From Haloprofundus salinisoli (GTDB lineage: Archaea > Halobacteriota > Halobacteria > Halobacteriales > Haloferacaceae), in NCBI RefSeq assembly GCF_020097815.1, contig NZ_CP083663.1:186001-250000 (forward strand): DNA of 64,000 nucleotides, given 5' to 3'. Made by a program: the position numbers and the translations under genes. Every line of letters starts with the position of its first letter. Within the stretch, counting starts at the first letter, position 1. The notes under the pieces are model-generated. The model saw nothing but the letters and a program-made list of their open reading frames with translations, was not told the DNA's origin and did not search any database. This document shows positions 8,100 to 17,412 of the stretch, piece after piece.

Positions 8100-10001
8100 A
8101 TGACTAACGACGAACTTATCTGGCGAATCGCAGGGGGATCCGGGGACGGGATCGCCTCGACGAGCCAGAACTTCGCAAAGGCCCTGATGCGCTCGGGCCT
8201 CAACGTTTTCACGCATCGACATTACCCGTCGCGGATTCGCGGCGGCCACACATACACGGAGATTCGGGCCTCCGCCGACCCCGTCAAGTCCCGCGGGGAC
8301 GGCTACAACTTCCTGCTGGCGCTGGGTGACTCGTTCGCCCGGAACCCGCAGCAGAACGCCTACTACGGCAACGAGGAGGTCAAACCGCTCTCGGAGAACC
8401 TCGACGAACTCCGCGAGGGCGGGGTCATCATCTACGACTCCGGCCTGCTGGACGCGTCGGAGATCGAGGACTTCGACGAGCGCGTCGAGGAGAACGACTG
8501 GCACGTCTACGACCTCGACCTGCGCACGATGGCCCGCGAACACGGCCGCGAGGTCATGCGTAACACCGCCGGTGTCGGCGCGACGTGCGCGCTCGCGGGC
8601 ATCGACCTCGAGTGGATCGAGGAACTGATGACCGACGCGATGCCGGAGAAGATCCTCGAACCGAACCTCGAAATTCTCCACGAGGCGCACGACCTCGTTC
8701 AGGAGGAGTACGACGTCGACGCCCACGACGTGAAGATTCCCGAGGGCGAACACGACGAGGAGCAGGTGCTCATGTCCGGGTCGGACGCCATCGCCTACGG
8801 CTCCATCGACGAGGGCTGCCGCTTCATCGCGGGCTACCCGATGACGCCGTGGACCGAGGTGTTCACCATCATGTCGCAGAACCTGCCCGAACTCGGCGGC
8901 ATCTCCGAGCAGGTCGAAGACGAGATCGCCGCGGCGGCGCTCGCGCTCGGCGCGAGCCACGCGGGCGTGAAGGCCATGTCCGGGTCGTCCGGCGGCGGCT
9001 TCGCGCTGATGTCGGAGCCGCTCGGCCTCGCGGAGATGACCGAGACGCCCGTCGTCCTCATCGAGGCGATGCGCGCCGGTCCATCGACCGGGATGCCGAC
9101 CAAGCCCGAACAGGGCGACCTCGAACACGTCCTGTACACCTCGCAGGGCGACTCGCACCGTATCGTCTTCGCGCCCGGCACCGTCGCCGAGGCGTACACG
9201 CAGACGCGGAAGGCGTTCCAGATCGCCTACGAGTACCAGATTCCGAGCATCGTGCTCTACGACCAGAAGCTCGGCGGCGAACTCGTGAACGTCCCGGCGA
9301 GCCACTTCGACGAGGAGCCGAACCCGTCGCTCGGCTCGACGCTCACCGAAGCCGAAATCGCGGACGCGCCGCACGACGACTCCGGCAAGTTCTCGCGCTT
9401 CAGCTACGACACGCCCAAGGACAACGGCGTCGCGCCGCGGTCGATCCCCGGCCAGAAAGGCGGGCACTTCCTCGCGACCGGTAACGAACACATGCCCGAG
9501 GGGCACATCAGCGAGGACCCCGACAACCGCGTGTTCCAGATGAACAAGCGGATGCGCAAACTCGAAGCCATCCGCGAGGAGCTCGACAGCGACGGCGTGA
9601 ACAACACCGAGTACGGCGAAGAAGACGCCCAGTACGGCTTCCTCACCTTCGGTAGCTCGCAAGGCACCGTCGAGGAGGCCGTCGACCGCCTCAACGAGAA
9701 CGGTCACTCGGTGAAGGCGCTCGGCGTCAGCGAGATGGCACCGTACCCGGTCGACCAGGTGAGAGAGTTCATCGAGAGCGTCGACGAGGTGCTCGTCGTC
9801 GAGATGAACGCCTCCGCGCAGTTCCGCGGGCTGACCCAGAAGGAAGTCGGTCAGTACGGCGAGAAACTCTCGAGCCTCCTGAAGTACAACGGCAACCCCT
9901 TCGAGCCCGAAGACATCGTCGAGGGCTTCGAGGTCAACATCGTCGAGGACGACGACCATCCCCACACGCGAACGAAGTACGTCCCAGCAGCGGGTGACTA
10001 A
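8100..10001 (+). CDS. porA: 2-oxoacid:ferredoxin oxidoreductase, alpha subunit (probably pyruvate)
   Basis: 633 residues. The N-terminal gamma-type domain (about 1-195; IAGGSGDGI, SRIRGGHTYTEIR) is fused to the alpha-type domain (from about 215; SDAIAYGSIDEGCRFIAGYP), the usual archaeal two-subunit layout. With the beta subunit it decarboxylates a 2-oxoacid to the acyl-CoA and reduces ferredoxin, replacing pyruvate dehydrogenase in halophiles. Pyruvate specificity (Por, not Kor) is inferred from remembered Haloferax gene order (porAB near dinB and tpiA) and is not proven here. The beta gene follows after two bases. An in-frame ATG at 8052 would add 16 residues. Confidence 0.85.
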   Translation: MTNDELIWRIAGGSGDGIASTSQNFAKALMRSGLNVFTHRHYPSRIRGGHTYTEIRASADPVKSRGDGYNFLLALGDSFARNPQQNAYYGNEEVKPLSENLDELREGGVIIYDSGLLDASEIEDFDERVEENDWHVYDLDLRTMAREHGREVMRNTAGVGATCALAGIDLEWIEELMTDAMPEKILEPNLEILHEAHDLVQEEYDVDAHDVKIPEGEHDEEQVLMSGSDAIAYGSIDEGCRFIAGYPMTPWTEVFTIMSQNLPELGGISEQVEDEIAAAALALGASHAGVKAMSGSSGGGFALMSEPLGLAEMTETPVVLIEAMRAGPSTGMPTKPEQGDLEHVLYTSQGDSHRIVFAPGTVAEAYTQTRKAFQIAYEYQIPSIVLYDQKLGGELVNVPASHFDEEPNPSLGSTLTEAEIADAPHDDSGKFSRFSYDTPKDNGVAPRSIPGQKGGHFLATGNEHMPEGHISEDPDNRVFQMNKRMRKLEAIREELDSDGVNNTEYGEEDAQYGFLTFGSSQGTVEEAVDRLNENGHSVKALGVSEMAPYPVDQVREFIESVDEVLVVEMNASAQFRGLTQKEVGQYGEKLSSLLKYNGNPFEPEDIVEGFEVNIVEDDDHPHTRTKYVPAAGD

Positions 10002-10003
10002 TC

Positions 10004-10942
10004 ATGAGTGCATTCAGCGCAATCGGAGAAGGCAAAGAAATCGACCGCAACGACTACACGCCCGGTCTCGAACCGCAGGCGACGTGGTGTCCCGGCTGTG
10101 GTGACTTCGGCGTCCTGAAGGCGCTGAAGGGCGCGGCCGCGGAACTCGGCAAGTCGCCCGACGAGATGCTTCTCGTCACGGGTATCGGCTGCTCCGGGAA
10201 GCTCAACAGCTACTTCGAGAGCTACGGCTTCCACACCATCCACGGCCGCTCGCTGCCGGTCGCTCGCGCGGCGAAGCTCGCCAACCCCGGCGTCGAAGTC
10301 GTCGCCGCCGGCGGCGACGGCGACGGCTACGGTATCGGCGGGAACCACTTCATGCACACCGCCCGCGAGAACCACAACATGACCTACATCGTGTTCAACA
10401 ACGAGATCTTCGGCCTGACGAAGGGTCAGACCTCGCCGACGAGCCCGATGGGTCACAAGTCGAAGACGCAGCCCCACGGCAGCGCCAAGCAGCCGCTTCG
10501 GCCGCTGTCGCTGTCGCTGACCTCCGGCGCGTCGTACATCGCGCGCACCGCCGCGGTCAACCCGAACCAGGCGAAAGACATCATCGTCGAGGCGATGGAG
10601 CACGACGGGTTCTCGCACGTCGACTTCCTCACGCAGTGTCCGACGTGGAACAAGGACGCCCGACAGTACGTTCCGTACGTCGACATCCAGGAATCCGACG
10701 ACTACGACTTCGACAACACAGACCGCCGCGAGGCCGCGGAGATGATGCACGAGACCGAGGACGCCCTCCACGAGGGCAAAGTGCTCACGGGCCGCTACTA
10801 CGTCGACAGCGACCGCCCGTCCTACCAGCAGGAGAAACAGCAGATCGGCGAGATGCCCGAGGAACCGCTCGCGGAGCGGTACTTCGACGACAGCTACGAG
10901 TGGGAGCGCTCGTACGACAACTTCCTCGACAAACACAAGTAA
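10004..10942 (+). CDS. porB: 2-oxoacid:ferredoxin oxidoreductase, beta subunit (probably pyruvate)
   Basis: 312 residues. TWCPGCGDFG gives C29 and C32, GIGCSGK gives C63, and FLTQCPTWN a later Cys; these are expected to hold the [4Fe-4S] cluster. GGDGDGYGIGGNH near 107-119 is the thiamine-diphosphate and Mg-binding motif. It forms the heterodimeric enzyme with the gene two bases upstream and is certainly co-transcribed. Assignment to pyruvate rather than 2-oxoglutarate follows the same reasoning as for the alpha subunit. The Lrp-type regulator just downstream could be a local regulator. Confidence 0.85.
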   Translation: MSAFSAIGEGKEIDRNDYTPGLEPQATWCPGCGDFGVLKALKGAAAELGKSPDEMLLVTGIGCSGKLNSYFESYGFHTIHGRSLPVARAAKLANPGVEVVAAGGDGDGYGIGGNHFMHTARENHNMTYIVFNNEIFGLTKGQTSPTSPMGHKSKTQPHGSAKQPLRPLSLSLTSGASYIARTAAVNPNQAKDIIVEAMEHDGFSHVDFLTQCPTWNKDARQYVPYVDIQESDDYDFDNTDRREAAEMMHETEDALHEGKVLTGRYYVDSDRPSYQQEKQQIGEMPEEPLAERYFDDSYEWERSYDNFLDKHK

Positions 10943-11061
10943 CCGCGAGTCCCGCGACGCCGTCGCGTGATTCGACGCCTTTTCTTTCGGACGCGTACCG
11001 GTAGCGAGCGCTCTTTCCGACTGGATTTCACATCCAGAAGAACTGATTTCGCGTTCGCAAC

Positions 11062-11069
11062 ATATTTTT
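11062..11069 (+). promoter_or_regulatory. TATA-like box of the Lrp gene
   Basis: ATATTTTT is centred about 28 bases before the ATG at 11093, consistent with a leaderless mRNA. Confidence 0.5.
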
Positions 11070-11092
11070 GCCGTGAACCGAAATAAACGCAC

Positions 11093-11521
11093 ATGGGAGC
11101 CACATCCACGGAGGACCGCATCCTCGACGTCTTAGAGCAGGATGCGCAAGCCTCCTACGCCGATATCGCGGAGCGAGCGGGGGTGTCGAAACCGACCGTC
11201 CGGAAGTACATCCGGAAACTGGAGGACAGCGGCGTCATCGTCGGCTACTCCGCCGACGTCGACCCGAAGAAGCTCTCGGGGCAGTCCATCGCGCTGGTCG
11301 GCGTCGACGTCGAGAGCGAACGCTACGTCGAAGCGACGCGCGCGATGAAATCTCTGGACGCCGTCGAGGCGCTGTACACCTCGTCGGGCGACCACATGTT
11401 GATGGCCGAAGTCCGCGCGAAGGACGGCGACTCACTCGGCGACGTCATCAGCGACGATATTCTGAGCATCGACGGCGTCACCGCCGCCCACCCCTCGTTC
11501 CTCCAAGAACGACTGAAGTGA
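11093..11521 (+). CDS. Lrp/AsnC family transcriptional regulator
   Basis: 142 residues. An N-terminal winged helix-turn-helix (about 6-55; DAQASYADIAERAGVSKPTVRKYIRKLE) is joined to a C-terminal RAM/AsnC effector-binding domain (about 65-140) with a GDHMLMAEV stretch where amino-acid ligands normally bind. Such proteins form dimers or octamers on DNA and respond to amino acids. It has its own TATA box and lies 150 bases after porB. The target is unknown; regulation of porAB or of itself are the obvious options. A second Lrp is at 46,628. Confidence 0.88.
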   Translation: MGATSTEDRILDVLEQDAQASYADIAERAGVSKPTVRKYIRKLEDSGVIVGYSADVDPKKLSGQSIALVGVDVESERYVEATRAMKSLDAVEALYTSSGDHMLMAEVRAKDGDSLGDVISDDILSIDGVTAAHPSFLQERLK

Positions 11522-11528
11522 CGAGCCG

Positions 11529-11843
11529 TCAGTAACGACGACCGAGCCCCGCGAGTACGGCGACACCGGCGGAGCCGACGAGGACCGTCGCCGCGTAGCC
11601 GACCCACAACGTCGCGTTCAACCCGCTTGTAGCGGCGATAAGTCCGTACACCGCCGTCACGACGCCGACGAAAAACGAGAACCCGCCGGCGAGCTGCGCG
11701 ATTCGATCGCCGTCGGCCGTCCGCCGCGACCGAGCGTCCCGGAAGTACTCGTCGCCGTCGCCGAAGACGATGTGGGAGCCTACCCAGACGACGAGCGCAC
11801 CGGCGACGAGCAGCGTCACCCCCGTCGCCCAGTCGCCGTCCAT
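11529..11843 (-). CDS. Small membrane protein, function unknown
   Basis: 104 residues from the ATG at 11843. Three hydrophobic stretches (about 7-27, 52-70 and 78-100) are separated by a charged loop (GDGDEYFRDARSRRTADGDR), suggesting three membrane helices. No catalytic motif is visible and I do not recognise a named family. The longer frame (start 11897) would add 18 residues without hydrophobic or conserved character. It converges with the Lrp gene (7-base gap) and is divergent from dinB across 100 bases. Confidence 0.6.
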   Translation of the reverse strand: MDGDWATGVTLLVAGALVVWVGSHIVFGDGDEYFRDARSRRTADGDRIAQLAGGFSFFVGVVTAVYGLIAATSGLNATLWVGYAATVLVGSAGVAVLAGLGRRY

Positions 11844-11943
11844 ATCTCCCGTTGGTTCGCACACTGATATGAACGTTCGGACCCGAATCAGTTTCACTCC
11901 GGTTGGGAAACACTAAGAACACCCCGAGGCCAACTCCGAGACG

Positions 11944-13356
11944 ATGAGCGGCGAGACGCTTCCCGGCGCGAGAGGAGACGCCGAGGAGCGTATCGTGTTC
12001 CACGTCGACATGGACTGCTTCTACGCGTCCTGCGAGCGCCTCAAAGAACCCGAGCTCGAGGGAGAGCCCGTCGTCGTCGGCATGGGGTACGAACCCGGCG
12101 AGGGTCACGGTGCCGTCGCCACCGCGAGTTACGAGGCCCGCGAACACGGCGTCGACAGCGCCCAACCCATCACGCAGGCGCTCGACGCGCTCCCTCGCGC
12201 CGCCGGCGCCGAGTTGGACGACGACGGCACCCCCGCGGACCCCGAGATTCCGGCGGTCGGCTACTACCGCCCCGTCGACATGGAGTTCTACAAGGAGGTG
12301 AGCGCGCAGGTCAAAGAGATTCTCCACGACTGCGCCGACGTGGTTCGGGAGGTGAGCATCGACGAGGCGTACCTCGACGTGACCGAGCGGACCGCCTGGC
12401 AGACGGTGGGCGGGGAGGACGAGGGCGGATGCGAGCGAACTCTCGCGGAGGGGTACGCTCGCCACGTCAAGCAGCGAATCGACCGCGAAGTCGGCGTCAC
12501 CGCCAGCGTCGGCGTCGGCCCGAACATGAGCGTCGCCAAAGTCGCCAGCGACTACGACAAGCCGAACGGCCTCGTCGTCGTCCGACCCGAGGAGGTCCGG
12601 TCGTTTCTCGACCCGCTGGACATCGAGGAGGTCCACGGCGTCGGCCCCGTCACCGCCCGCGAACTCCGCGAGATGGGCATCGAGACGGCGGGCGACCTCG
12701 CGGCGGCGGACCCGCGACCCCTGGGGGAGAAGTTCGGCGAACGGGGGCGGGACCTGCACCGCCGCGCCCGCGGCGACGACGACAGGGCGGTGACGCCGAC
12801 GGGGCTGCCGAAGAGCCTCTCGCGGGAGTCGGCGTTCACGAAACCCACCTCCGACAGCGAGGCGATGCGCGAGAAAGTGCGGGCGCTCGCGGCGGACGTC
12901 GCAGAGCGCGCGCAGAGTCGCGGCGCGCTCTACCGAACCATCGGCATCAAAGTCGTTCAGCCGCCGTTCGAGGTGAACACCCGAGCGAAGTCGCTCCCGG
13001 GACCGGTCGACGATCCCGAACTCGTCGAGTCGGTGGCGCTGGAGTTGCTGACGGAGTTCGACGACGCTCGGGTCCGGAAACTAGGCGTCCGCGTCTCCAA
13101 CCTCGACTTCGCCGAGAGCGACCAGACCAGCCTCGACGGGTGGGAGACGACGGACGCCGACGCAGCCGAGGAACTGGCCGCGTCGTCGACGCCGACCGAC
13201 TCCGCGATGAACGACGCTGCGGCGGACCGGATAGAACCGACGCTGAGCGATTGGGCGGAGGACCGCGTCCGTTCGACCCGCCGCGAAGACGCCGACGGTG
13301 TCGAGAACCGGCCGGAGTCGACGGACGGACAAGCGTCCTTGACCGAGTTCGAGTAG
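11944..13356 (+). CDS. dinB: Y-family DNA polymerase IV
   Basis: 470 residues. It copies damaged DNA with low fidelity. VFHVDMDCFYASCE near residues 17-30 carries the first catalytic Asp, and VSIDEAYLDV near 137-146 the Asp-Glu pair; a helix-hairpin-helix (VHGVGPVTARELREMG) and little-finger domain follow. The haloarchaeal form has an acidic linker and ends QASLTEFE, which resembles a PCNA-interacting (PIP-box) tail, so it is probably recruited to the sliding clamp. The start (MSGETLPGARGDAEERI) is the first ATG; I found no clear damage-box. Confidence 0.93.
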   Translation: MSGETLPGARGDAEERIVFHVDMDCFYASCERLKEPELEGEPVVVGMGYEPGEGHGAVATASYEAREHGVDSAQPITQALDALPRAAGAELDDDGTPADPEIPAVGYYRPVDMEFYKEVSAQVKEILHDCADVVREVSIDEAYLDVTERTAWQTVGGEDEGGCERTLAEGYARHVKQRIDREVGVTASVGVGPNMSVAKVASDYDKPNGLVVVRPEEVRSFLDPLDIEEVHGVGPVTARELREMGIETAGDLAAADPRPLGEKFGERGRDLHRRARGDDDRAVTPTGLPKSLSRESAFTKPTSDSEAMREKVRALAADVAERAQSRGALYRTIGIKVVQPPFEVNTRAKSLPGPVDDPELVESVALELLTEFDDARVRKLGVRVSNLDFAESDQTSLDGWETTDADAAEELAASSTPTDSAMNDAAADRIEPTLSDWAEDRVRSTRREDADGVENRPESTDGQASLTEFE

Positions 13357-13390
13357 TGAAACAGTCACCTTACAGACAGGACACGACACT

Positions 13391-13400
13391 CTTATTTACG
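13391..13400 (+). promoter_or_regulatory. TATA-like box before the 13420 gene
   Basis: CTTATTTACG is centred about 25 bases before the ATG at 13420, which supports that start over the in-frame codon at 13402. Confidence 0.5.
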
Positions 13401-13419
13401 ATTGTTTCGCAATCGAATC

Positions 13420-14049
13420 ATGAAGAAACGAGGGCTCCTCGGCCTCGTCGCGGGGACCACACTCGGGTGGACCGCGGCGTCGTTCGTCTTTCTGAGTAGC
13501 AGCGACGACGCCGACGACGCCAGTGACGCCGACGCCGCAGTCGGCGGAAGAGACGGAGAAGCGAACCGAGGGCAAACGGGGAGCGAGACGCCTGCGGAGT
13601 CGCCCTCTCAGAGCGAGGTGACGGACCGGTGGGCCGATACGCCAGTGGACGACGAGACGGGGACAGAGACGAACGGTGGCGACGAGGAGACGGCGACTGC
13701 GACCGAGACCACGCCGGAACCCGCCGCGACTGCCGAGTCCACGCCAGAACCCGAGAACCTCCGCGAGAAGATCGACGTACACACGAACTCCGCGGGCGTC
13801 GGCGACGACCCCGGCGACGAGGTGTCTATCAACTACGTCATCCGAAACGAACACGAGTTCGCCGTCGATATCGCGTTCGAGGCGACGCTTCGTCTCGCCA
13901 ACGGAGCGACCCAGCGAACGAGGCGCACCGCTCGAATCGACGGCGGGTCACTCACGAGCGGCGAGTTCGTCTTCGACGACCACGAGCAACGCGCGACCGG
14001 ATGGGGGTTCTCGCTGCAGAGCGTCTCGCGGGCGTCGACGCAGGCCTGA
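13420..14049 (+). CDS. Membrane-anchored or secreted hypothetical protein
   Basis: 209 residues. The N-terminus MKKRGLLGLVAGTTLGWTAA plus SFVFL is a positively charged start and one hydrophobic helix, a signal peptide or anchor. A highly acidic Thr/Glu-rich low-complexity linker (about 28-115) leads to a compact domain (about 120-209; VSINYVIRNEHEFAVDIAFEA, a beta-rich look). The pattern suggests an extracellular domain on a flexible stalk, tethered to the membrane. I do not recognise the domain. It is followed at 14,136 by the HerA-like ATPase on the same strand with an 86-base gap. Confidence 0.6.
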   Translation: MKKRGLLGLVAGTTLGWTAASFVFLSSSDDADDASDADAAVGGRDGEANRGQTGSETPAESPSQSEVTDRWADTPVDDETGTETNGGDEETATATETTPEPAATAESTPEPENLREKIDVHTNSAGVGDDPGDEVSINYVIRNEHEFAVDIAFEATLRLANGATQRTRRTARIDGGSLTSGEFVFDDHEQRATGWGFSLQSVSRASTQA

Positions 14050-14135
14050 AACGGTGCGAGGCCGCGTCCATCTCCGGGGGTGCGACGACAGCAGGAACTA
14101 TAGGGCCCGCCTCTGAGTTGCCACCAACGAGTAAC

Positions 14136-16211
14136 ATGACGGACGTAGAAACCATCACCGTCGCAGATGTGAGCGACGGACCGGGCGGGACCGACGACGC
14201 CGAACCGGGAACGACCGTCCGCCTGCCGGCGGTCGAAATCCTCACCGGACGCGGCTTCATCACCGGCAAGTCGGGGTCGGGGAAGTCCAACACCGCGAGC
14301 GTCGTCATCGAGAAACTGCTCGACTCGCAGTTTCCCGTCCTCATCGTCGACACCGACGGCGAGTACTACGGACTGAAGGAGGAGTACGAGATTCTCCACG
14401 CCGGTGCCGACGAGGAGTGCGACATCGTCGTCAGCCCCGAGCACGCCGAGAAGATCGCGACGCTCGCGCTCGAACAGAACGTCCCCATCATCCTCGACGT
14501 CTCGGGCTACCTCGACGAGAGCGACGCCGAGGAGATGCTGTTGCAGACGGCCCGACAGCTGTTCGCCAAGGAGAAGAAGCTGAAGAAGCCCTTTTTGATG
14601 CTCGTCGAGGAGTGCCACGAGTACATCCCCGAGAAGGGCGGGATGGGCGAAGCCGGGAAGATGCTCATCAAAATCGGCAAGCGCGGGCGGAAACACGGGT
14701 TGGGAATCGTCGGCATCAGCCAGCGCCCTGCCGACGTGAAGAAGGACTACATCACCCAGTGCGACTGGCTGGTGTGGCATCGGCTCACATGGGGCAACGA
14801 CACGAAGGTCGTCGGCCGCATCCTCGGCAAGGAGTACGCCGACGCCATCGAGAGCATGAACGACGGCGAAGCGTTCATGATGACCGACTGGAGCGAGACC
14901 CTGCGTCGGGTGCAGTTCCGCCGCAAGCAGACGTTCGACGCGGGGGCGACGCCCGGCCTCGACGATTTCGAGCGCCCGGAGCTCAAATCCGTCAGCGGCG
15001 ATCTGGTCTCGGAGCTGCGCGACATCTCCGACGAGGAGGCTCAGAAAGAGAGCACCATCGCCGACCTCAGACAGGAGTTAGAGAAGAAAGACGCCGAGAT
15101 CCGGCGGCTCAAGCAGGAACTGGAGGAAGCACAGGACCTGAGTCGGATGGCCGACCAGTTCGCGCAGGCGCTGCTCCAGAAAGCGGAGGCACCGTACCGC
15201 GGCGGCGAGGGGCGAAATCTCGCTCGACCCGAGCACGACCAGGTGGCGCTCGGCGAGTACGAACGGGACGACGGGCCGCAGATGGTGGGACCGGTCGACC
15301 CCAGCGACCCGGCACAGCATGGAGGCCACGAGGCGACCACGGAAGCGACAGAAGCGTCGGAGGCGAGCGACGAAGAGGGTGGCGAAGACGCGACCGAACC
15401 CGTCGCAATCGGAGAGCGGTCCGACGAATCCGCGGCAGACGAGTCTCCGGCAACGCTTCCGAGCGCGGGCGTAACCCGAGACGACAGTCCGACCGGCGGT
15501 TCTCGACGTGCGATCGTCAGCGAACTTCACGAAGCCATCGAGTCGCTGGACGAGGTGACCCGCGAGATGCTCGCGTACTACAGAGCGAAGGACCTGAGCA
15601 CGCCCGTCGACGCCCACGTCGGCGCGGGTCACTCCGGCGACCAGCAACTCGCCTACGGTCGGAACCGGGCGCTCCGACAGGCGGGGTTCATCGAACACGT
15701 CGGCCGGGGACGCTACCGCTACACGCTCCCCGAACTCGTCCGCGACGAGTACGCCGACCGACTCGCCGACGGCGAGTTCGCGGCGACCGTCGCGGCCGTC
15801 GAGTCGTCGTTCTCGGACATCTCGGTCGCTCAGTTCGACGAAACCGAAACAACGCGGAGCGCCGAGGAACCCGGTTCGGCCGGTGAATCGAACGTGTCCA
15901 GCGCAGCCGCCGACACCGCCACTACTGCCGACACCGCCGATACCGACGAAACCGACGAGGTGACCACCGTCGGCGCAGAGACCGAGTCGGCTTCGGAGAC
16001 GGATGCGGGCGAGACCACACTCGCCGACGTCGGGCAGGTGACCGAAGACGCCGAACTCATCGAGGACGAGAACGTCGAACCGGTCGAGAACCGAGCGGAG
16101 TCGAGCACTACCCGGTCGGCGAATCGAAACGACTCGTCGGACGGAACAGTGAGTACGGGCGACGATACCGAGGGATCGACTCCGACCGACGACGCCGAGA
16201 TAATCGACTGA
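14136..16211 (+). CDS. HerA-like ATPase with coiled coil and winged-helix tail
   Basis: 691 residues. ITGKSGSGKSN at 42-52 is the Walker A motif and LMLVEECHEYIP near 164-175 the Walker B motif of the HerA/FtsK-type (DUF87) superfamily. QRPADVKKDYITQC is a conserved sensor-like region. A predicted coiled coil lies at about 300-345 (KESTIADLRQELEKKDAEI), then a variable acidic stretch, a likely winged-helix domain near 465-545 (DEVTREMLAYYRAKDLS) and a long acidic tail. It probably forms hexameric rings and translocates DNA. No nurA or mre11/rad50 lies beside it, so it is not the canonical end-resection HerA operon. Confidence 0.8.
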   Translation: MTDVETITVADVSDGPGGTDDAEPGTTVRLPAVEILTGRGFITGKSGSGKSNTASVVIEKLLDSQFPVLIVDTDGEYYGLKEEYEILHAGADEECDIVVSPEHAEKIATLALEQNVPIILDVSGYLDESDAEEMLLQTARQLFAKEKKLKKPFLMLVEECHEYIPEKGGMGEAGKMLIKIGKRGRKHGLGIVGISQRPADVKKDYITQCDWLVWHRLTWGNDTKVVGRILGKEYADAIESMNDGEAFMMTDWSETLRRVQFRRKQTFDAGATPGLDDFERPELKSVSGDLVSELRDISDEEAQKESTIADLRQELEKKDAEIRRLKQELEEAQDLSRMADQFAQALLQKAEAPYRGGEGRNLARPEHDQVALGEYERDDGPQMVGPVDPSDPAQHGGHEATTEATEASEASDEEGGEDATEPVAIGERSDESAADESPATLPSAGVTRDDSPTGGSRRAIVSELHEAIESLDEVTREMLAYYRAKDLSTPVDAHVGAGHSGDQQLAYGRNRALRQAGFIEHVGRGRYRYTLPELVRDEYADRLADGEFAATVAAVESSFSDISVAQFDETETTRSAEEPGSAGESNVSSAAADTATTADTADTDETDEVTTVGAETESASETDAGETTLADVGQVTEDAELIEDENVEPVENRAESSTTRSANRNDSSDGTVSTGDDTEGSTPTDDAEIID

Positions 16212-16369
16212 GCGACGACAGACGACAAACGGTGGACAATCGGCGACGGGCGGGTGAAAACTGACGACTGGTGACCGACGGCCGGTCGGCGGGATGCGAA
16301 CACAGCGTCGCAGCGGTAAGGGGTCGCTGACGGCCGGCCGGGTTCGAGATCGGTCCGACTAGGCGGCTC

Positions 16370-17014
16370 TTACAGTTCCGAAACCAGGTCTTCGAGCGCC
16401 GCTCGCGGGTCGTCGGCCTTGGCGACGCCGCTGGCGAGGAGGATGCCCTCCGCGCCCAACTCGGCGGCGGCGGTCACGTCGTCGCCCGTCGAGACGCCCG
16501 CGCCGCAGAACAGGTCGACCGAGTCGTCGACGGCGTTCACCGCGTCGACGGCGTCGCGGACGATGTCGGGGTCGGCGCTGCTGACCGAGACGTCGCCGCC
16601 GATGAGTTCCGGCGGTTCGACGGCGACGGCGTCCGGTCCGAGCGCCGCGACCGCGCCGGACTGTTCGGGGTTGTTCGCGCAGACGATGGTGTCGAGGTTC
16701 GCGCGGTCGGCCGCCTGCGTCGACGCGTCGATGTCGGCGAGTTTGAGGCGGTTCTCCGAGTGGTTGAGAAGCGTCCCGGTCGCGCCCGCTTCGGCGGCGG
16801 CCTCCGCGAGCGTGCTACCGGTGTGGCTGCCGTACTCGACGGGGCTGACGTGTTGGGCCCACGTCTCGACGTCGGTTTCGGCGACGCGCGAGAGGTGCGC
16901 CGCCTGCGGCGCGACGGCGATTCGGACGCCGGAGTCGTCGGAGACCTCGCGGGCGGCCGACGCTACTTCGACGGGGTCGCACGGGTACGCCTTCAGGTTC
17001 ACCAGGATGAACAT
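16370..17014 (-). CDS. tpiA: Triosephosphate isomerase (archaeal short form)
   Basis: 214 residues, the short archaeal TIM length. It interconverts dihydroxyacetone phosphate and glyceraldehyde 3-phosphate. FILVNLKAY places N6 and K8, LLNHSENR the catalytic H85, [10 protein letters not shown] the catalytic E133, and [11 protein letters not shown] the phosphate-binding loop. The ATG at 17014 gives the family start. It is divergent from a small membrane protein gene; the 170-base gap holds a palindromic TATA sequence at 17,137-17,146. Confidence 0.95.
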   Translation of the reverse strand: MFILVNLKAYPCDPVEVASAAREVSDDSGVRIAVAPQAAHLSRVAETDVETWAQHVSPVEYGSHTGSTLAEAAAEAGATGTLLNHSENRLKLADIDASTQAADRANLDTIVCANNPEQSGAVAALGPDAVAVEPPELIGGDVSVSSADPDIVRDAVDAVNAVDDSVDLFCGAGVSTGDDVTAAAELGAEGILLASGVAKADDPRAALEDLVSEL

Positions 17015-17136
17015 ACCGATAGAGGCGGCGGGGACGGCAAATAGGTTCGTCTTCCCGACGCCGAGCGAGCACCGCGTTCGACGTTCGAGTCGATCGAACG
17101 GCGGCGGTATTGACGCCTTACAGCGAGTAAGCGAGG

Positions 17137-17146
17137 TATAGCTATA
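17137..17146. promoter_or_regulatory. Palindromic TATA element in the tpiA divergent region
   Basis: TATAGCTATA is a perfect 10-base palindrome flanked by GCGA and TCGC. It lies about 45 bases before the GTG at 17188 and about 125 bases from tpiA, so it can serve as a promoter or operator. Confidence 0.4.
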
Positions 17147-17187
17147 TTCGCTCCGCGACTATGTGAGGGTATGCCAGGGGAGCAGAA

Positions 17188-17406
17188 GTGAGTGCGGGGA
17201 GTTCGCCGCAGGTCGAGGAGGTGCTCGAGGCGCTCAGGCCCGTGGTACAGGGGGTCGCCTTCTGGGCGGCGGTAGTGATACCGGCAATTCTCATCGTGCT
17301 GATCGTCACGAAACCGGGATTACAAGGAGAACGGGGAGTGTGGTTTCTCGTCTTGCTCGTATTGAACCTGATCGCACTCGTCGTCGGTCACCGCCACAAC
17401 CGGTAG
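17188..17406 (+). CDS. Small two-helix membrane protein
   Basis: 72 residues from a GTG start (MSAGSSPQVEEVLEALRP). Two hydrophobic stretches (about 21-41 and 50-66) make a helical hairpin, ending GHRHNR. The nearby ATG at 17171 is out of frame and stops after six codons, so GTG is the only sensible start. Convergent with the MBF1 gene (6-base gap). Family not recognised. Confidence 0.55.
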   Translation: MSAGSSPQVEEVLEALRPVVQGVAFWAAVVIPAILIVLIVTKPGLQGERGVWFLVLLVLNLIALVVGHRHNR

Positions 17407-17412
17407 CGCGAC

